From Pseudomonas sp. JUb42 (GTDB lineage Bacteria; Pseudomonadota; Gammaproteobacteria; Pseudomonadales; Pseudomonadaceae), in the NCBI RefSeq assembly GCF_024807945.1, contig NZ_JANUFD010000005.1, forward strand, positions 359,302-423,301: a stretch of DNA of 64,000 nucleotides, read 5' to 3'. The notes beneath the pieces were generated by a model that searched no databases, was not told the DNA's origin, and worked only from the letters and a program-made list of their open reading frames with translations. Shown piece after piece: positions 55,065 to 63,960 of this stretch. The translations under genes and the position numbers were made by a program. Position 1 is the first letter of the stretch, and every line of letters begins with the position of its first letter.

Positions 55065-55690
55065 GTACTGAAGCGCCCATTCGTATTGCCTTGGTTGATG
55101 ATCACGCCCTGGTCCGCGACGGTGTCCGCGCCCTGCTGTCGACGCGTCCGTCGTTCGAGGTCGTGGGCGAAGCCGAAAGTGGCGCCCAGGCCCTGGACAT
55201 GTGCGGGGCGATCAGCCCGGATATCCTGCTGGTGGATATCGGCCTGCAAGACATGAACGGCCTGGAACTGACCCGGCAGATACGCGCGCGTTATCCGCAG
55301 ATCAAGATCCTGGTGCTGAGCATGTACGACAACCATGAGTACGTGACCACCTCAATCCGTGCCGGGGCCAGCGGTTATGTGCTCAAGAACGCGCCTTCGC
55401 GGGAAATCGTCGCGGCCATCGAAGCCATTGCCACCGGCGGCACTTTTTATAGCGCCGCCGTGACGCTCAAGCTGGTCACGCCGAAAAACGACGACAACGA
55501 ACTGACCCCGCGGGAAGTCCAGGTATTGGTCGGCCTGGCCCAGGGCCTGAACAACAAAACCATCGCCCGGGACCTTGCCATCAGCGTGCGCACCGTGGAA
55601 ACCCATCGTTTGAGCATTCGCCGCAAGCTCAAGGTGGATAAGCCGGCGGGGTTGGTGATGTATGCCATGGAGCATGGGTTGTTGCCGTGA
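55061..55690 (+). CDS. NarL/LuxR-type response regulator
   Basis: A 209-residue response regulator. The receiver has the acidic pair in LVDDHALVRDGVRALL, the phospho-acceptor Asp59 in LLVDIGLQD and the conserved Lys in YVLKNAPS. The C-terminal LuxR HTH is LTPREVQVLVGLAQGLNNKT and VRTVETHRLSIRRKL. It overlaps the kinase gene (ATGA), so the two form a two-component system, probably controlling cstA next door. Confidence 0.95.
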   Translation: MSTEAPIRIALVDDHALVRDGVRALLSTRPSFEVVGEAESGAQALDMCGAISPDILLVDIGLQDMNGLELTRQIRARYPQIKILVLSMYDNHEYVTTSIRAGASGYVLKNAPSREIVAAIEAIATGGTFYSAAVTLKLVTPKNDDNELTPREVQVLVGLAQGLNNKTIARDLAISVRTVETHRLSIRRKLKVDKPAGLVMYAMEHGLLP

Positions 55691-55712
55691 TGTGCAGGCC
55701 TGAGGGTGCGCG

Positions 55713-55804
55713 GGTGGGACCGGCTTCAACCGGGAAGGCGGCAGCACACTCACAGCATCTGTGTCGTTTTCATTGCAGCCTTCCCGGCTGAAGCCGGTCC
55801 CACA
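55713..55804. repeat. REP-like inverted repeat (ACCGGCTTCAACCGG type)
   Basis: GTGGGACCGGCTTCAACCGG and CCGGCTGAAGCCGGTCCCAC arms around about 45 bases, directly after the response regulator. It belongs to the family of the metH hairpin at 16348. Confidence 0.8.
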
Positions 55805-56116
55805 GCAGCCAATCTCGGCACAGCTACGAATACTGCGACAACATGCCGCAGCCAAACCCACGACCAGTTGTCTGACGACTATATGTATGCCGTAGTATTC
55901 AGAAATAATTTGTTCTAAAATGTTTCTCAATCGGCAAGCGGATGTGGAATCGAACCGAAACGATGATTTTCATCGGCGAATTCGAACCCGGCGACTTGAC
56001 CCACTTATATAAGAAAAAAGCCCGTCCTCGACGGGCTTTTTTCGTTTTCAGCTTTTGTCGCGCTGCCAGTGACCCTTTTTTAACGCTTTTCAACATTAAA
56101 CTTAGAGGTTTACCCC
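55805..56116. other. Gene-free gap with an orphan terminator
   Basis: No convincing protein gene. It contains a -10-like TAAAAT at 55916 and a strong terminator at 56014-56042 that is not next to any gene end. A short RNA ending at that terminator is possible but no promoter is clear. Confidence 0.35.
56014..56042. terminator. Bidirectional rho-independent terminator
   Basis: AAAAAAGCCCGTC-CTC-GACGGGCTTTTTT is a perfect 13-bp stem with A- and T-tracts, 324 bases past the response regulator stop. Confidence 0.88.
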
Positions 56117-56392
56117 ATGATTCGCCTTGTCGTGTCCCTGTACCAATGGATCAAACGTTCCCCTGAAGACAACGCCTCTTCCGATAGCCAGGGTTACTCC
56201 CGTGAGTTCAACCGTGAAGAGAGCGAAGGCAGCCGCTGGACTTTCGTTTCCATCTTCGCCGTGTTCACTCTGAGCCTCTACATCCTTGCGGGCCTGGGCT
56301 ACTACGCCAAGGTTCACGTCTGGGACGAAATGACCGAGCAACAGAAAGAAGTCGTCTCCCAGGCGATGGTGGTGAGCTCGCAGAATCTCTGA
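56117..56392 (+). CDS. Small single-pass membrane protein of unknown function
   Basis: A 91-residue protein: amphipathic start (MIRLVVSLYQWIKR), an acidic/Ser-rich hydrophilic stretch, one transmembrane helix at residues 42-63 and a polar C-terminal tail with Glu/Gln-rich WDEMTEQQKEVVSQAM. AGAGG is about ten bases ahead of the ATG. It has its own upstream and downstream terminators, so it is a stand-alone transcript. I do not recognise the family. Confidence 0.6.
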   Translation: MIRLVVSLYQWIKRSPEDNASSDSQGYSREFNREESEGSRWTFVSIFAVFTLSLYILAGLGYYAKVHVWDEMTEQQKEVVSQAMVVSSQNL

Positions 56393-56423
56393 TTCAGCAG
56401 GCAATTTGCTCAGGCCGGGCAAT

Positions 56424-56455
56424 AAAAAAAGGGACGCAGTGGCGTCCCTTTTTTT
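56424..56455. terminator. Bidirectional rho-independent terminator
   Basis: AAAAAAAGGGACGC-AGTG-GCGTCCCTTTTTTT serves the small membrane gene and the convergent flavoprotein gene. Confidence 0.9.
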
Positions 56456-56464
56456 ATGCATTTT

Positions 56465-57430
56465 TCATGACCATTGCCCAGTGTCCTCGACATAGGGCGA
56501 CAGCCCCTCCGGCAGATCGATCCAGCGCAAGGGCGAAGCATCGCGACGCCGCACGATCCGCTGCGGGGTGAAATGCCAGAGCCGTTCAGCACCTTCGAAT
56601 CTGACAATATCCGCCGAGTCGAGATCAACCCTGGCCGCCCCGCTCATCTGCAACACATCGCCGCTGGCAAAATCAATGAACAACAGCCCGGCCCTCGGGT
56701 TGAGCTGCATGTTGCCCAGGGTATTGAAGAACTGATTGCCCATGAAATCCGGCACCGTCAGCGAGCCATCGGCGTTGAGCCGGACAAAACCCGGCTTGCC
56801 GCCACGATGGGAAACGTCCACCTGGCGCCCGCTATCGGGCAGGTCGACATAGGTAGCAACAAACAGGGTCGCGGCATCGCCGATCAGGTTGCGCGCCTCA
56901 TCATCCAGCTCGTTCAGCCATTGCACCTCGCCGTTACCCGCGACCGCAGGGTCCCGGGCATAGGCGAATTGGCGCTGGTGAATGTACTTGGGGCAGTTAC
57001 CGAAACTCTGCTCCACCGTCAGCAACAGGCTCTGCCGGGTGACCCGTTGCAAGCGGCCATTGAGACGATTGCGCCGACGGGTGCGCAGGTCGATGCCCAG
57101 CAGGCCGATGGCGGCGCCTTCGCTCAGCGCCGTCTGCGCGGGGTCGGCAGGATCGGCCTGAATATCCAGGCGCAGATGCCGGGCATCTTCGGCCTGGACA
57201 AAGCCCGGCTCCCCCACCAGCAGGCTGGCCCACACATCATCATCGGCATCCACCGCCCCCAGCACCATATACGGCAACAACGGATAGAAACCCTGATGCT
57301 GCTCGATCAAATGGTCGCGGATAACCTTGCGCCCGACCATGTCCATGCGCTCAAGCACATGGGCGCTGCGCTGCAAGGCCTGCTCACCGGCATGCCAGGG
57401 CGAATCGGGGATGTTGGCGGTGATGTCCAT
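56465..57430 (-). CDS. Pyridoxamine 5'-phosphate oxidase-fold flavoprotein
   Basis: A 321-residue protein of the PNPOx-like FMN-binding group. The C-terminal half carries the split-barrel blocks LIGDAATLFVATYVDLPDSG, VDVSHRGGKPGFVRLNADG, MGNQFFNTLGNMQLNPRAGL and LQMSGAARVD. The N-terminal half is a second, more diverged barrel. Such proteins usually act as flavin reductases or oxidases of small molecules. It lies 30 bases after the GST gene and on the same strand, so they may be co-transcribed. Confidence 0.78.
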   Translation of the reverse strand: MDITANIPDSPWHAGEQALQRSAHVLERMDMVGRKVIRDHLIEQHQGFYPLLPYMVLGAVDADDDVWASLLVGEPGFVQAEDARHLRLDIQADPADPAQTALSEGAAIGLLGIDLRTRRRNRLNGRLQRVTRQSLLLTVEQSFGNCPKYIHQRQFAYARDPAVAGNGEVQWLNELDDEARNLIGDAATLFVATYVDLPDSGRQVDVSHRGGKPGFVRLNADGSLTVPDFMGNQFFNTLGNMQLNPRAGLLFIDFASGDVLQMSGAARVDLDSADIVRFEGAERLWHFTPQRIVRRRDASPLRWIDLPEGLSPYVEDTGQWS

Positions 57431-57460
57431 GGAAACCTCCGACGATAGCTTGTTTCAAGA

Positions 57461-58081
57461 TCAGGCCTGGGCGTACAACCCGGCCTGGGTACGGGGGAAC
57501 GGCACGAAACCGTCCAGTGCTTCGACCCGACCCAGCCATTGGCCGATCAAGGGATATGGCGTCAGGTCGACGTTGCCTTCCGGCGCACCGACGATGTAGC
57601 TGTACAGCGCCACATCGGCCAGGGTCGGTTGGGGGCCGACCATCCAGGCGCCATTGCTGCTGAGGTTGTCTTCAATCAGCGCCAGAATGTTATGGGAACG
57701 GCTGATCGCGGTTGCCGGGTCAAGCTTGGCCCCGAATACGGTGATCAGGCGCGCGGCACAGGGGCCGACCGCCAACTCACCCGAGGCCACCGACAGCCAG
57801 CGCTGCACCCGTGCCGCTTGCAGGGCATCTTCAGGCAGCCAGTCGGTCTTGCCGAACTTCTTCGCCAAGTACACCAGGATCGCTGTGGAATCGCTGATCC
57901 ACTCCCCGTCATCCTCCAGCACCGGCACCTGACCAAATGGATTGAGCTTGAGAAAGGCTTCGGTTTTGTGGGCGCCATTGGGTAGATCGACCTCGATCAG
58001 GCTGCAATCCGCGCCGATCAGAGAGAGAAACAGCTGTGCACGATGAGCGTGGCCGGACAAGGGGAAGTAAAACAGTTTCAT
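57461..58081 (-). CDS. Glutathione S-transferase
   Basis: A 206-residue GST. The N-terminal thioredoxin-like part ([20 protein letters not shown]) includes the loop [11 protein letters not shown] and the glutathione-binding [12 protein letters not shown]; the C-terminal helical domain has [21 protein letters not shown]. The frame opens well upstream, but ATG at 58081 starts [10 protein letters not shown]. It is divergent from a LysR gene that may regulate it and the PNPOx-like gene. Confidence 0.93.
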   Translation of the reverse strand: MKLFYFPLSGHAHRAQLFLSLIGADCSLIEVDLPNGAHKTEAFLKLNPFGQVPVLEDDGEWISDSTAILVYLAKKFGKTDWLPEDALQAARVQRWLSVASGELAVGPCAARLITVFGAKLDPATAISRSHNILALIEDNLSSNGAWMVGPQPTLADVALYSYIVGAPEGNVDLTPYPLIGQWLGRVEALDGFVPFPRTQAGLYAQA

Positions 58082-58205
58082 GGTCGATTCTCGCTGAGTG
58101 ATAGGGACGGGCTTGGCTGGAGATAATGCTAGCCACCTCACCAGATTGAATAAATGCCGCAGAAAGAACATATTCACTCCATATTTCGGAGCAATGGAGT
58201 CGGCA

Positions 58206-59114
58206 ATGGATACGCTACAAGCGATGCGTCTGGTTCTGGCGATTGCCGAGCAAGGCAGCCTGACCGCCGCGGCACAGAAACTCGGCACCTCGTTGCCCAC
58301 GGTGGTGCGGGTGTTGGCTGCGACGGAACAGCACCTGGGTGTGCGTCTGTTCGAACGCACCACACGCCAGGTGCGCATTACCGAGGAAGGTCGCCGTTAT
58401 GCCGAATCGGCAAGGGCGGTGCTGCGGGAAATCGAAACCGTCGAAGATGTGTTTCGCGACAAGGGCCGTGAACCCAGTGGCGAACTGGTGATCAGTGCGC
58501 CGGTGCTGTTCGGTCAATACCACGTCATGCCGTGCCTGAGCAGCTTCATGAAGCAGTACCCGAAAGTCACCGTGACCCTGATCCTGCTGGACCGGGTCAC
58601 GGATCTGATCGAGGAAGGCATCGATATCGCGGTACGCATCGCCCCGCTGGTGACGCCGGATCTGGTGGCCACGCCGTTGGGCCAGGTCCGCCGCTACCTG
58701 GTCGCAAACCCCGAACTGCTCGCCAGCCTGCCACCCATCGAACGCCCCACTGATATCTGTGACGTGCCCTTTATTCAGCACTCGGCCCTGGTCCTGGGCG
58801 CGCAGGTGGTTCTGGAGGAGCGCAACAAGCCGGTGCTCATCAAGATGAATAACGTGCGCATGAAGACCAATAGCGCCGCTGGCACCATTGCCGCCTGCCT
58901 GGATGGCCTGGGTCTGGGCATGGTCCTGTCTTATCAGGTGCGCGACGCCATTGCCGATGACCGGCTGCGGGTGGTGCTGCGTGATTTCCTGCCGCCGCCG
59001 GTGCCGGTGTCCCTGGTCTACATGCCCTCCCGGCGCAACTCGGTGCGCAGCCAGGCGTTTATCAAATGGGCCAAGGAGGCGATCAGTCAGCGGCTTAGTG
59101 CCCAGTTGGGTTGA
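58206..59114 (+). CDS. LysR-type regulator divergent from the GST gene
   Basis: A 302-residue LysR protein. The HTH ([20 protein letters not shown]) is at residues about 18-37, followed by the dimer helix and effector domain ([19 protein letters not shown]). ATG at 58206 has GGAG six bases ahead; an earlier in-frame ATG at 58194 has it only two bases ahead. Its place opposite the GST-PNPOx genes suggests it controls them. Confidence 0.9.
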   Translation: MDTLQAMRLVLAIAEQGSLTAAAQKLGTSLPTVVRVLAATEQHLGVRLFERTTRQVRITEEGRRYAESARAVLREIETVEDVFRDKGREPSGELVISAPVLFGQYHVMPCLSSFMKQYPKVTVTLILLDRVTDLIEEGIDIAVRIAPLVTPDLVATPLGQVRRYLVANPELLASLPPIERPTDICDVPFIQHSALVLGAQVVLEERNKPVLIKMNNVRMKTNSAAGTIAACLDGLGLGMVLSYQVRDAIADDRLRVVLRDFLPPPVPVSLVYMPSRRNSVRSQAFIKWAKEAISQRLSAQLG

Positions 59115-59272
59115 GCCGGGCTGTAAACACCGATGGGTGGGACCGGCTGGTTCCCCAAACCTCACATTGATGGCGGGCATTTCAAGTATCGATACGGGTT
59201 AATGGTGCCTCAGGGGTGCCCTCGATAGAGTCAGCAGCAACGATTCATCACCCCTGGCTCACGAGGTATGTC

Positions 59273-60289
59273 ATGTCCCGCACTATTCGTTTCCACCACT
59301 TCGGCTCCGCCGACGTGCTCAAGTGCGAGGAACAAAAGCTTCGGCAACCGGCCGCCGACGAGGTGCTGATCCGCGTCGAAGCCATTGGCGTGAGCTGGGA
59401 TGACGTGCTCTGGCGTCAGGACCTGGGCCCATGCAAGGCACGCCTGCCGGCTGGCCTGGGTACTGAAATGGCCGGTGTGGTAGAAGCCGTCGGTGCACAG
59501 ATCACTGATCTGCAGCCCGGTGATCGCGTCGCCAGCTTCCAGGCAGTGAATACCAACGACTACCCGGTCTACGGCGACCGGATCATTCAGCCCCGCGCCA
59601 CCCTGACCCGCTATCCGGACAACCTGACACCGGCTCAGGCGGCGGTGCACTACAACCCGCTGCTGCTGGCCTGGTTTGCCCTCGTCGACCTGGCCCGCGT
59701 ACAGCCCGGCCAGAGCATCCTCGTCACCGAGGCGACGCTGAGCCCGAACATTGCCTTCGTCAAGCTGGGCAAGGCCCTGGGCCTGAAGGTCATCGCCGCG
59801 ACGAAAAACCCCGACGACCGCCAGTACCTGCTCGACAACGGCGCCGCGCAAGTCATCGTCACCGATGAACAGGACCTGGGCATGCGTATCACCAAGCTGA
59901 CCGATGGCCACGGCGTCGAGGCCATCTTCGACGGCCTTGGCGGCCCACAGATGTCCCTGCTCGGCGACGTCCTGGCACCGCGCGGCAGTCTGGTTTTATA
60001 CGGCCTGCGCGGCGGCAACTACACGCCCTTCCCGGCCATCGAGGCGTTCAAGAAGAACATCCGCTTCTTCGTCCACTGCCTGTGCAACTTCACCGGCAAG
60101 CCCGAATTCAACATCGGCCAGGACGGCGAAGCGCTAAAACGAGCCCTGGAAGGCATCAGCCGCTTGACCCTGGAACACCCGCTGGCCTCGGATATCGACC
60201 GCAGCTTCAATCTGGAACATGCGGCCAAGGCCCATGACTATCTGGAACACCAGACGGCGTATGGGCGAGTGGTTTTGAAGCCGGTGTGA
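59273..60289 (+). CDS. Zinc-type MDR alcohol dehydrogenase family, quinone-reductase-like
   Basis: A 338-residue medium-chain dehydrogenase/reductase. The GroES-like domain has GTEMAGVVEAVG and LQPGDRVAS; the NADP domain has ILVTEATLSPNIAFVKLGKA in place of a typical AxxGxxG. The usual zinc-ligand cysteines and His-Glu pair are absent, so it is probably a zinc-independent reductase. GAGG is six bases before ATG 59273. It is single and followed by the FKBP gene. Confidence 0.85.
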   Translation: MSRTIRFHHFGSADVLKCEEQKLRQPAADEVLIRVEAIGVSWDDVLWRQDLGPCKARLPAGLGTEMAGVVEAVGAQITDLQPGDRVASFQAVNTNDYPVYGDRIIQPRATLTRYPDNLTPAQAAVHYNPLLLAWFALVDLARVQPGQSILVTEATLSPNIAFVKLGKALGLKVIAATKNPDDRQYLLDNGAAQVIVTDEQDLGMRITKLTDGHGVEAIFDGLGGPQMSLLGDVLAPRGSLVLYGLRGGNYTPFPAIEAFKKNIRFFVHCLCNFTGKPEFNIGQDGEALKRALEGISRLTLEHPLASDIDRSFNLEHAAKAHDYLEHQTAYGRVVLKPV

Positions 60290-60363
60290 TGAAAACAGTT
60301 GCCAGCCACACGCAATCCTGAGAAAAAGCGGCCCGTTATCGCCAACCACAGTACGAGCCGCAA

Positions 60364-60702
60364 ATGCCCCAGGAACTGCAAATTGAAGACCTCACCCCCG
60401 GCACCGGCAAAGCCGTGGTCAAGGGTGCTCTGATCACCACCCAGTACACCGGATGCCTGGAAGACGGTACGGTGTTCGATTCCTCTTGGGAACGCGGTAA
60501 GCCGTTTCAGTGCGTGATCGGCAGCGGCCGGGTGATCAAGGGTTGGGACCAAGGCTTGATGGGCATGCAGGTCGGTGGCAAGCGCAAGCTCTGGGTGCCG
60601 GCTCACCTCGCCTATGGCGAACGGACCATGAGTGCCATCCCGCCAAATTCCAATCTGCTGTTTGAAATAGAGCTGCTGGAAGTCCTGACCCGGGACGATT
60701 GA
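60364..60702 (+). CDS. FKBP-type peptidyl-prolyl isomerase
   Basis: A 112-residue single-domain FKBP. Active-site blocks are YTGCLEDGTVFDSSWERGKP, VIGSGRVIKGWDQGLMGMQV, the VPAHLAYGER segment and NLLFEIELLEV. There is no signal peptide, so it is cytoplasmic. It helps fold proteins by proline isomerisation. Confidence 0.95.
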   Translation: MPQELQIEDLTPGTGKAVVKGALITTQYTGCLEDGTVFDSSWERGKPFQCVIGSGRVIKGWDQGLMGMQVGGKRKLWVPAHLAYGERTMSAIPPNSNLLFEIELLEVLTRDD

Positions 60703-60791
60703 TCACCGAGGCATCGGGGCATTGCGCGCGACGAGGGAAAAAGCCATGCTCCGCGCAAGGTAATTTGCGTCTTTGCTCAGGAATCTCTTTT

Positions 60792-61031
60792 ATGGCCCTC
60801 AACAAGCCAACCCAGGAACTCAAACGCCACTTGCGCGGCTCAGCCGTCAATCTGGAAAGCGCCGCCAACGAAATCCTCAGGCTCGCCGGGCAGATGGTGG
60901 ATGTCGATGTCACCGCGACCCTGCAACTGGTCAACCGCCTCTACAGCGATGCCGACCAGCTCAAGGCCTATGCCGATGAGATCAAAGACAAGCGCATCGT
61001 ACGTGCCAAGCTCAATAATCCGCAGGATTGA
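60792..61031 (+). CDS. Small helical protein of unknown function (79 aa)
   Basis: A 79-residue soluble protein, nearly all helix (ELKRHLRGSAVNLESAANEI, LQLVNRLYSDADQLKAYADE) and probably a coiled coil. The ATG at 60792 lies in a longer frame. It is followed after nine bases by the YoaK gene, probably one operon. No family is recognised. Confidence 0.6.
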   Translation: MALNKPTQELKRHLRGSAVNLESAANEILRLAGQMVDVDVTATLQLVNRLYSDADQLKAYADEIKDKRIVRAKLNNPQD

Positions 61032-61040
61032 CGAAGCGCC

Positions 61041-61745
61041 ATGCTCCCCGCCCCGACCCGCACCGGCAGCAGCCCACAACACTTGCACATGCAGAAATGG
61101 CGCGGCCGTATCGGCATGGCGCTGGCGGCAAGTCTGTCGGTGCTGGCGGGAATGACCGATGCCATCGGCTTCATGGCCACCGGGGATTTCGTTTCATTCA
61201 TGAGCGGCAATACAACCCGACTGGCGGTGGCAATCAGCGCCGGGGAAACCGGGGTCATGCTGCGACTCCTCTGGGTACTGCTGGCCTTCGTAATGGGCAA
61301 TGCCCTGGGTATCGTGGTCGCCCGGCGTAGCGGTCGGCGCGCGTTGCCGTTACTGCTGTGCATCGCCATGTTGTTGTGTCTGGCTGCGGCCTGGCCACTG
61401 GATACGCAGTTGCCTGCGCTGATCGCGGCCATTCTGGCGATGGGCATGCTCAATGCCGCCGTGGAACAGGTCAACGGCCTGCCGGTGGGCCTGACCTATG
61501 TCACCGGCGCCCTGTCACGCTTTGGTCGTGGCCTGGGGCGCTGGATGCTCGGCGAACGCCGCGATGGCTGGCGGGTACAATTGGTGCCGTGGCTGGGCAT
61601 GTTTCTCGGCGCGGTGATCGGCGCCTTTCTGGAGCAGCGACTGGGGCTCAAGGCGCTGTTGGTCAGCGCCTTGGTCGCCGCACTGCTGGGCCTGTTGTCG
61701 CTGAAAATCCCTCATAGATGGCAGAAGCGCTATATGCCGCGTTAA
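61041..61745 (+). CDS. YoaK/DUF1275 family membrane protein
   Basis: A 234-residue protein with six predicted helices. The family signature AGMTDAIGFMATGDFVSFMSG is near residues 37-57, and QVNGLPVGLTYVTGAL is the second block. DUF1275 proteins are putative transporters of unknown substrate. Its TAA overlaps the convergent ppx/gppA stop by four bases. Confidence 0.88.
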   Translation: MLPAPTRTGSSPQHLHMQKWRGRIGMALAASLSVLAGMTDAIGFMATGDFVSFMSGNTTRLAVAISAGETGVMLRLLWVLLAFVMGNALGIVVARRSGRRALPLLLCIAMLLCLAAAWPLDTQLPALIAAILAMGMLNAAVEQVNGLPVGLTYVTGALSRFGRGLGRWMLGERRDGWRVQLVPWLGMFLGAVIGAFLEQRLGLKALLVSALVAALLGLLSLKIPHRWQKRYMPR

Positions 61746-62701
61746 GCCAGTTTACGCAGCGGCGAGTTATGCAGGCCCAACAGGCCATGCAACACACCCA
61801 TGCGCAAACCCGGTTCGGACGGCTGCATGTCCTCAATGGCAAATACCTTGAACGCTGCCAGCATGATTGCCAGGCCACCGGGCAAGGTGCTCATGCGTTG
61901 ACTTTGCAGGCCGACCAGGCGCAGTTGCTGGACATTACCGGCCTCAAGCAGACACACCGACAGGCGCAATAGCGCGGCATACGTGATGCCCGTCTCGCCG
62001 AAGCTGTTGAGGCCATTGAGCTTGATCAGCTTGGCCAGCATGCGCGCCGTGCCTGATGAGCCGATGGCCTGCTGCCAGCCCAGCTTGCGATAGCGCTGGG
62101 CGACCTTTTCGAAGCGTTCGATGGCGGCGCGCTCGGCTTCCTGCATGGCCAGGGCGCTGATGTGGCCACCAGGGAAATAGCGTTTGCTGAAGGTGCCGCT
62201 GCCGATAGCGATGCTCTGTGCCAGTAAAGGGCGCTCGCCCTGACCGACGATCAGCTCGGTGGAGCCGCCGCCGATGTCTACCACCAGACGCGGAATTTCG
62301 GCGTCGGGCATGGTATGGGCAACGCCCGCGTAAACCAGCTTGGCCTCTTCACGCCCGGAGATGACATCGATAGGAAAGCCCAGGCGCTCTTGCGCGCCTT
62401 TGAGGAATAGCCCGCCGTTCTCGGCCTCACGCACTGCACTGGTAGCCACGGCCCGAACGCGACCGGCCTCGAAATGGCGCAGGCGCTTGCCAAACCGCTC
62501 AAGGGCCAGCCAGCCGCGCTCCAGCGCCAGGTTATCCAGGGCCCGGCCCTGAAAGCCCTCGGCCAGACGGACCGGCTCGCGCAGGGTCTTGACCTCCTGA
62601 ATGACCATGCGCTGGTCACGCTTGACCGGCTGGCCAATCATCATGCGAAAGGCGTTGGAGCCCAGGTCCACGGCGGCAAACAGCGGAGTGTCACTTTTCA
62701 A
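61742..62701 (-). CDS. Short Ppx/GppA-family exopolyphosphatase
   Basis: A 319-residue ASKHA-fold phosphatase: the phosphate-1 loop FAAVDLGSNAFRMMIG at the N-terminus, the ATSAVREAENG region and phosphate-2 VVDIGGGSTELIVG. It lacks the C-terminal HD-like domain of full-length Ppx (about 500 aa), so it is the short form that removes phosphate from polyphosphate or pppGpp. The likely start is TTG at 62701, giving MKSDTPLFAAVDLG; an ATG at 62755 is a less likely upstream alternative. It is divergent from ppk2. Confidence 0.88.
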   Translation of the reverse strand: MKSDTPLFAAVDLGSNAFRMMIGQPVKRDQRMVIQEVKTLREPVRLAEGFQGRALDNLALERGWLALERFGKRLRHFEAGRVRAVATSAVREAENGGLFLKGAQERLGFPIDVISGREEAKLVYAGVAHTMPDAEIPRLVVDIGGGSTELIVGQGERPLLAQSIAIGSGTFSKRYFPGGHISALAMQEAERAAIERFEKVAQRYRKLGWQQAIGSSGTARMLAKLIKLNGLNSFGETGITYAALLRLSVCLLEAGNVQQLRLVGLQSQRMSTLPGGLAIMLAAFKVFAIEDMQPSEPGLRMGVLHGLLGLHNSPLRKLA

Positions 62702-62909
62702 TACCCAAATTCCTGTTGAGTTCACGAGCAACCCACGCGCGACGCGCAAGCCCATGAAAAGTGAAGAAGTGGCTGATCTTGCCACCGCGTCCGTTACACG
62801 ATGATGACAACGCCCGTTTGCCTGTGTGACGAAGCAATCAAAGTCTGTAGGAAGTTTCCGTCACCAGCCCGTCACATGCCGTTACTAAAATCGGAGCCCT
62901 CCGATAACC

Positions 62910-63842
62910 ATGCGAGCTTCTCTCATGCATCCAGGCAACGATACCTTGGCGCGCCGTATCCACCGCGAGCTGCAGGACCACAACGACGAAGAACTGGAGC
63001 TGGAACTGGCCGAAGACGAACACGGCCTCGACAAACTCTTTGAAGGCGACCTCGACAGCCTCGAAGAAAAAGAAGCCCGTCGCCTGTATTTCAGCGAGCT
63101 GTTCCGCCTGCAGGGTGAGTTGGTCAAATTGCAAAGCTGGGTGGTCAAGACCGGCCACAAAGTAGTGATTCTGTTTGAAGGCCGCGATGCCGCCGGCAAG
63201 GGTGGCGTGATCAAGCGCATCACTCAGCGTCTCAACCCCCGGGTCTGCCGGGTCGCCGCCCTGCCCGCACCCAACGACCGCGAACAGACTCAGTGGTACT
63301 TCCAGCGTTACGTCTCGCACCTGCCGGCTGCCGGCGAAATCGTCCTGTTCGACCGCAGCTGGTACAACCGCGCGGGCGTGGAAAAGGTCATGGGCTTCTG
63401 CAATGACGACCAGTACGAAGAGTTCTTCCGTACCGTGCCTGAATTCGAACGCATGCTGGCCCGCTCCGGCATCCAGTTGATCAAATACTGGTTCTCGATC
63501 TCCGACCAGGAGCAGCACCTGCGCTTCCTCAGCCGCATCCATGACCCGCTCAAGCAGTGGAAACTCAGCCCTATGGACCTGGAGTCGCGCCGTCGCTGGG
63601 AGGACTACACCAAGGCCAAGGAAATCATGCTCAACCGCACCCATATCGCCGAAGCGCCATGGTGGGTCGTGCAGGCCGACGATAAAAAGAAGGCGCGCCT
63701 GAACTGCATTCATCACCTGCTGGGGCAAATGCCCTACGAAGAAGTCGAGCACCCGGTGATCGAGTTGCCACAGCGCCAGCGCCGTGAGGATTACACCCGC
63801 GTGCCGACGCCGAATGAGTTGATTGTGCCGCCGGTGTACTAG
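62910..63842 (+). CDS. ppk2: Polyphosphate kinase 2
   Basis: A 310-residue PPK2-family enzyme, which uses polyphosphate to phosphorylate nucleotides (or the reverse). Walker A EGRDAAGKGG is near residues 93-102, and Walker B VLFDRSWYNRAGVEKVMGF and the lid-like RRRWEDYTKAKEIML follow. Residues 1-60 are an acidic extension. A later ATG at 62925 is possible. Beside it lies a divergent ppx/gppA gene, so both directions of polyphosphate turnover are encoded here. Confidence 0.95.
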   Translation: MRASLMHPGNDTLARRIHRELQDHNDEELELELAEDEHGLDKLFEGDLDSLEEKEARRLYFSELFRLQGELVKLQSWVVKTGHKVVILFEGRDAAGKGGVIKRITQRLNPRVCRVAALPAPNDREQTQWYFQRYVSHLPAAGEIVLFDRSWYNRAGVEKVMGFCNDDQYEEFFRTVPEFERMLARSGIQLIKYWFSISDQEQHLRFLSRIHDPLKQWKLSPMDLESRRRWEDYTKAKEIMLNRTHIAEAPWWVVQADDKKKARLNCIHHLLGQMPYEEVEHPVIELPQRQRREDYTRVPTPNELIVPPVY

Positions 63843-63884
63843 GCCTTTAGTGCATAGCAAACATACAACCTGGATGTGATTGTC

Positions 63885-63960
63885 AGTGGGAGCGTGGGGT
63901 GGCCCCGAAGAGTGGGTGAATAGAAAGATTTGTTTCTAGGGGCAAGCCCCCTACCACATA
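63885..63960. repeat. REP-like hairpin near the right edge
   Basis: GTGGGAGCGTGGGGTGGCCC and AGGGGCAAGCCCCCTACCAC face each other loosely. The gap after ppk2 holds no gene. Confidence 0.55.

Noticed and set aside
55930..56012. tRNA-like TTCGAACCC segment
   Set aside because: No cloverleaf, acceptor stem or anticodon arm could be built around it.
889..63960. CRISPR array from the many repeats
   Set aside because: Repeats are single, scattered, palindromic and without regular spacers.
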